This document shows, in pieces, positions 7,494 through 8,235 of a stretch of 8,235 bases of DNA; positions within the stretch are counted from its first letter, which is position 1; every line of letters begins with the position of its first letter. The stretch spans positions 1 through 8,235 of the forward strand of contig JAGADS010000121.1 of assembly GCA_017613485.1 (NCBI GenBank). Direction: 5' to 3'. The notes beneath the pieces are model-generated. The model did not search any database and had not been told where the DNA came from. It saw only the letters and a program-made list of their open reading frames with translations. This DNA is from Treponema sp. (GTDB lineage: Bacteria; Spirochaetota; Spirochaetia; Treponematales; Treponemataceae). The translations under genes were made by a program, and so were the position numbers.

Positions 7494-7508
7494 ACCGGAA
7501 AAACCGGT
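7494..7508. repeat. Small perfect inverted repeat between ABC ATPase gene and terminator
   Basis: The sequence accgg-aaaaa-ccggt is a perfect 5-bp inverted repeat with a 5-base centre, lying in the 3' untranslated stretch of the ATPase transcript, about 20 bp before the terminator stem. It has no T-run after it on the minus strand. It may be a minor RNA hairpin protecting the 3' end, or chance. Confidence 0.35.
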
Positions 7509-7545
7509 AGTGCTTATTGATTTTTATCGGCAGCCTTTGCCTGCA

Positions 7546-8235
7546 TTACTGCTTCTTGGCAGCTTTTTTAGCGGCTTTGGCCTGCTTTCTTGCTTCTTCC
7601 GGATCGAGGGAGCTGTCAACTGTTACCTTGTCATATCCCACAGCACCGGTCAGTGCGTTTACCAGCCACGGAGCATCAATCTTTTCGCAAATGTTAAGCT
7701 CTGCATCGAAATCTTCTGGATTCTTTACGAAGAACTTGCAGCGTTCCATAGCCGGAACAAAGTTCACTGTTTCTCCCAACTTGAAGAGTTCCTTTGTAGA
7801 TGACATAACGCGTGCGATGATGTTCTGACCCTTTGTTGCAAGGAACAAGTGTGTTTCTGCACCAAGTGGTTCTTTGTTGGTAACCTTCATCTGCATGTTG
7901 TTTTCTGCAGCTGGAGCTGACTGAATGGCCAGATCTTCTGGACGTACACCGAAGTATACTTCTTTTCCGATATAAGCCTTGAGTGCTTCCTGCTGTTCTG
8001 CAGTTGGAACGAGAACGAATGTGCCTTCATCAGCAACAATCTTGTCTCCTTCCTTTTTGATTGTTACGGTGAGGAAGTTCATTGGCGGTGAACCGATGAA
8101 TCCTGCAACGAACTTGTTGATCGGATGGTTGTACAGATAGAGTGGTTCTCCAATCTGCTGAACGTGTCCGTCTTTCATAACAACAATCTTTGTACCCATT
8201 GTCATAGCTTCGATCTGGTCGTGGGTAACATAAAT
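7546..8235 (-). CDS. C-terminal part of ABC-transporter ATPase, UgpC/MsmX/MalK type (sugar importer)
   Basis: The last 229 codons of a gene whose 5' end lies beyond the right edge. An open frame continues to the window edge, so the ATG at 8203-8205 is internal. The fragment opens with [14 protein letters not shown], the H-loop switch region (His at fragment residue 5); Walker A, signature and Walker B motifs are outside. Next come [14 protein letters not shown] and [14 protein letters not shown] (42-55), hallmarks of the MalK/UgpC/MsmX group, then a TOBE regulatory domain with FGVRPEDL (95-102) and [10 protein letters not shown] (122-131). Such ATPases power import of maltodextrins, other oligosaccharides or glycerol-3-phosphate and can serve several permeases. 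After the TOBE domain comes an extra stretch of about 55 residues ending in [17 protein letters not shown], an Ala/Lys-rich tail not usual in the family. Codons favour C/G-ending forms (AAG, TTC, AAC) more than the downstream genes, suggesting high expression. A strong terminator follows. Confidence 0.93.
   Translation of the reverse strand: MYVTHDQIEAMTMGTKIVVMKDGHVQQIGEPLYLYNHPINKFVAGFIGSPPMNFLTVTIKKEGDKIVADEGTFVLVPTAEQQEALKAYIGKEVYFGVRPEDLAIQSAPAAENNMQMKVTNKEPLGAETHLFLATKGQNIIARVMSSTKELFKLGETVNFVPAMERCKFFVKNPEDFDAELNICEKIDAPWLVNALTGAVGYDKVTVDSSLDPEEARKQAKAAKKAAKKQ

Noticed and set aside
7510..7828. Two overlapping plus-strand frames of about 100 codons opposite the ABC ATPase gene
   Set aside because: The minus strand here encodes the conserved TOBE domain and its tail; the plus frames have no domain and would run against a highly expressed gene.
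7546..8205. ATPase gene starting at the ATG at 8203-8205
   Set aside because: The frame stays open to the window edge and the upstream codons encode [10 protein letters not shown], the conserved H-loop region, so that ATG is internal and the gene is cut by the window.
1..8235. Defence system, mobile element, CRISPR array or phage genes
   Set aside because: No repeat-spacer pattern, transposase, integrase, terminal repeats or toxin/antitoxin-like small genes are visible; all the coding space is taken by the genes listed.

Overview
The window looks like chromosomal DNA of a spirochaete, most likely a host-associated Treponema. This is an inference from the overall style of the proteins, the moderately AT-rich composition and the mix of genes (a sugar-type ABC ATPase with TOBE domain, a sialate-O-acetylesterase-like enzyme, an RNB exonuclease with a cyanobacterial/plant-type N-terminus). 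No rRNA, tRNA or other phylogenetic marker is present to prove it. All supported genes lie on the minus strand, so transcription runs from high to low coordinates.

Region by region, in transcription order: (1) 8235-7546 holds the 3' part of an ABC-transporter ATPase gene of the UgpC/MsmX/MalK type, entered after its Walker motifs. It ends in an unusual Ala/Lys-rich tail. (2) 7545-7420 is a 126-bp gap with a small hairpin and a strong intrinsic terminator (7475-7445). (3) 7419-275 is a tightly packed four-gene array: a SASA-family (sialate O-acetylesterase-like) carbohydrate esterase, an RNase II/R-family exoribonuclease with a complete active site, a small four-helix membrane protein, and a 906-residue protein with one N-terminal membrane anchor and a C-terminal beta-propeller-like region. 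The junctions are an 8-bp overlap, a directly abutting stop/start, and a 14-bp overlap, so co-transcription and translational coupling are very likely. (4) 274-181 is a short gap with a good sigma70-type promoter. (5) 180-1 is the start of another membrane protein, probably a receptor or sensor.

The ABC ATPase and the esterase both fit carbohydrate use: import of oligosaccharides or glycerol-phosphate-like solutes, and de-O-acetylation of sugars inside the cell, since the esterase has no signal peptide. The RNase is a housekeeping-type RNA-decay enzyme. The two downstream membrane proteins are of unknown function; their shared operon suggests a common envelope role, but nothing in the sequence names it.

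I found no CRISPR array, insertion sequence, tRNA, rRNA, riboswitch or phage gene. The window is largely ordinary chromosome. The most notable points are the architecture of the 906-residue protein, a cysteine-pair cluster in the esterase, the Lys/Ala tail of the ABC ATPase, and a strong terminator placed directly before an operon with no obvious promoter.
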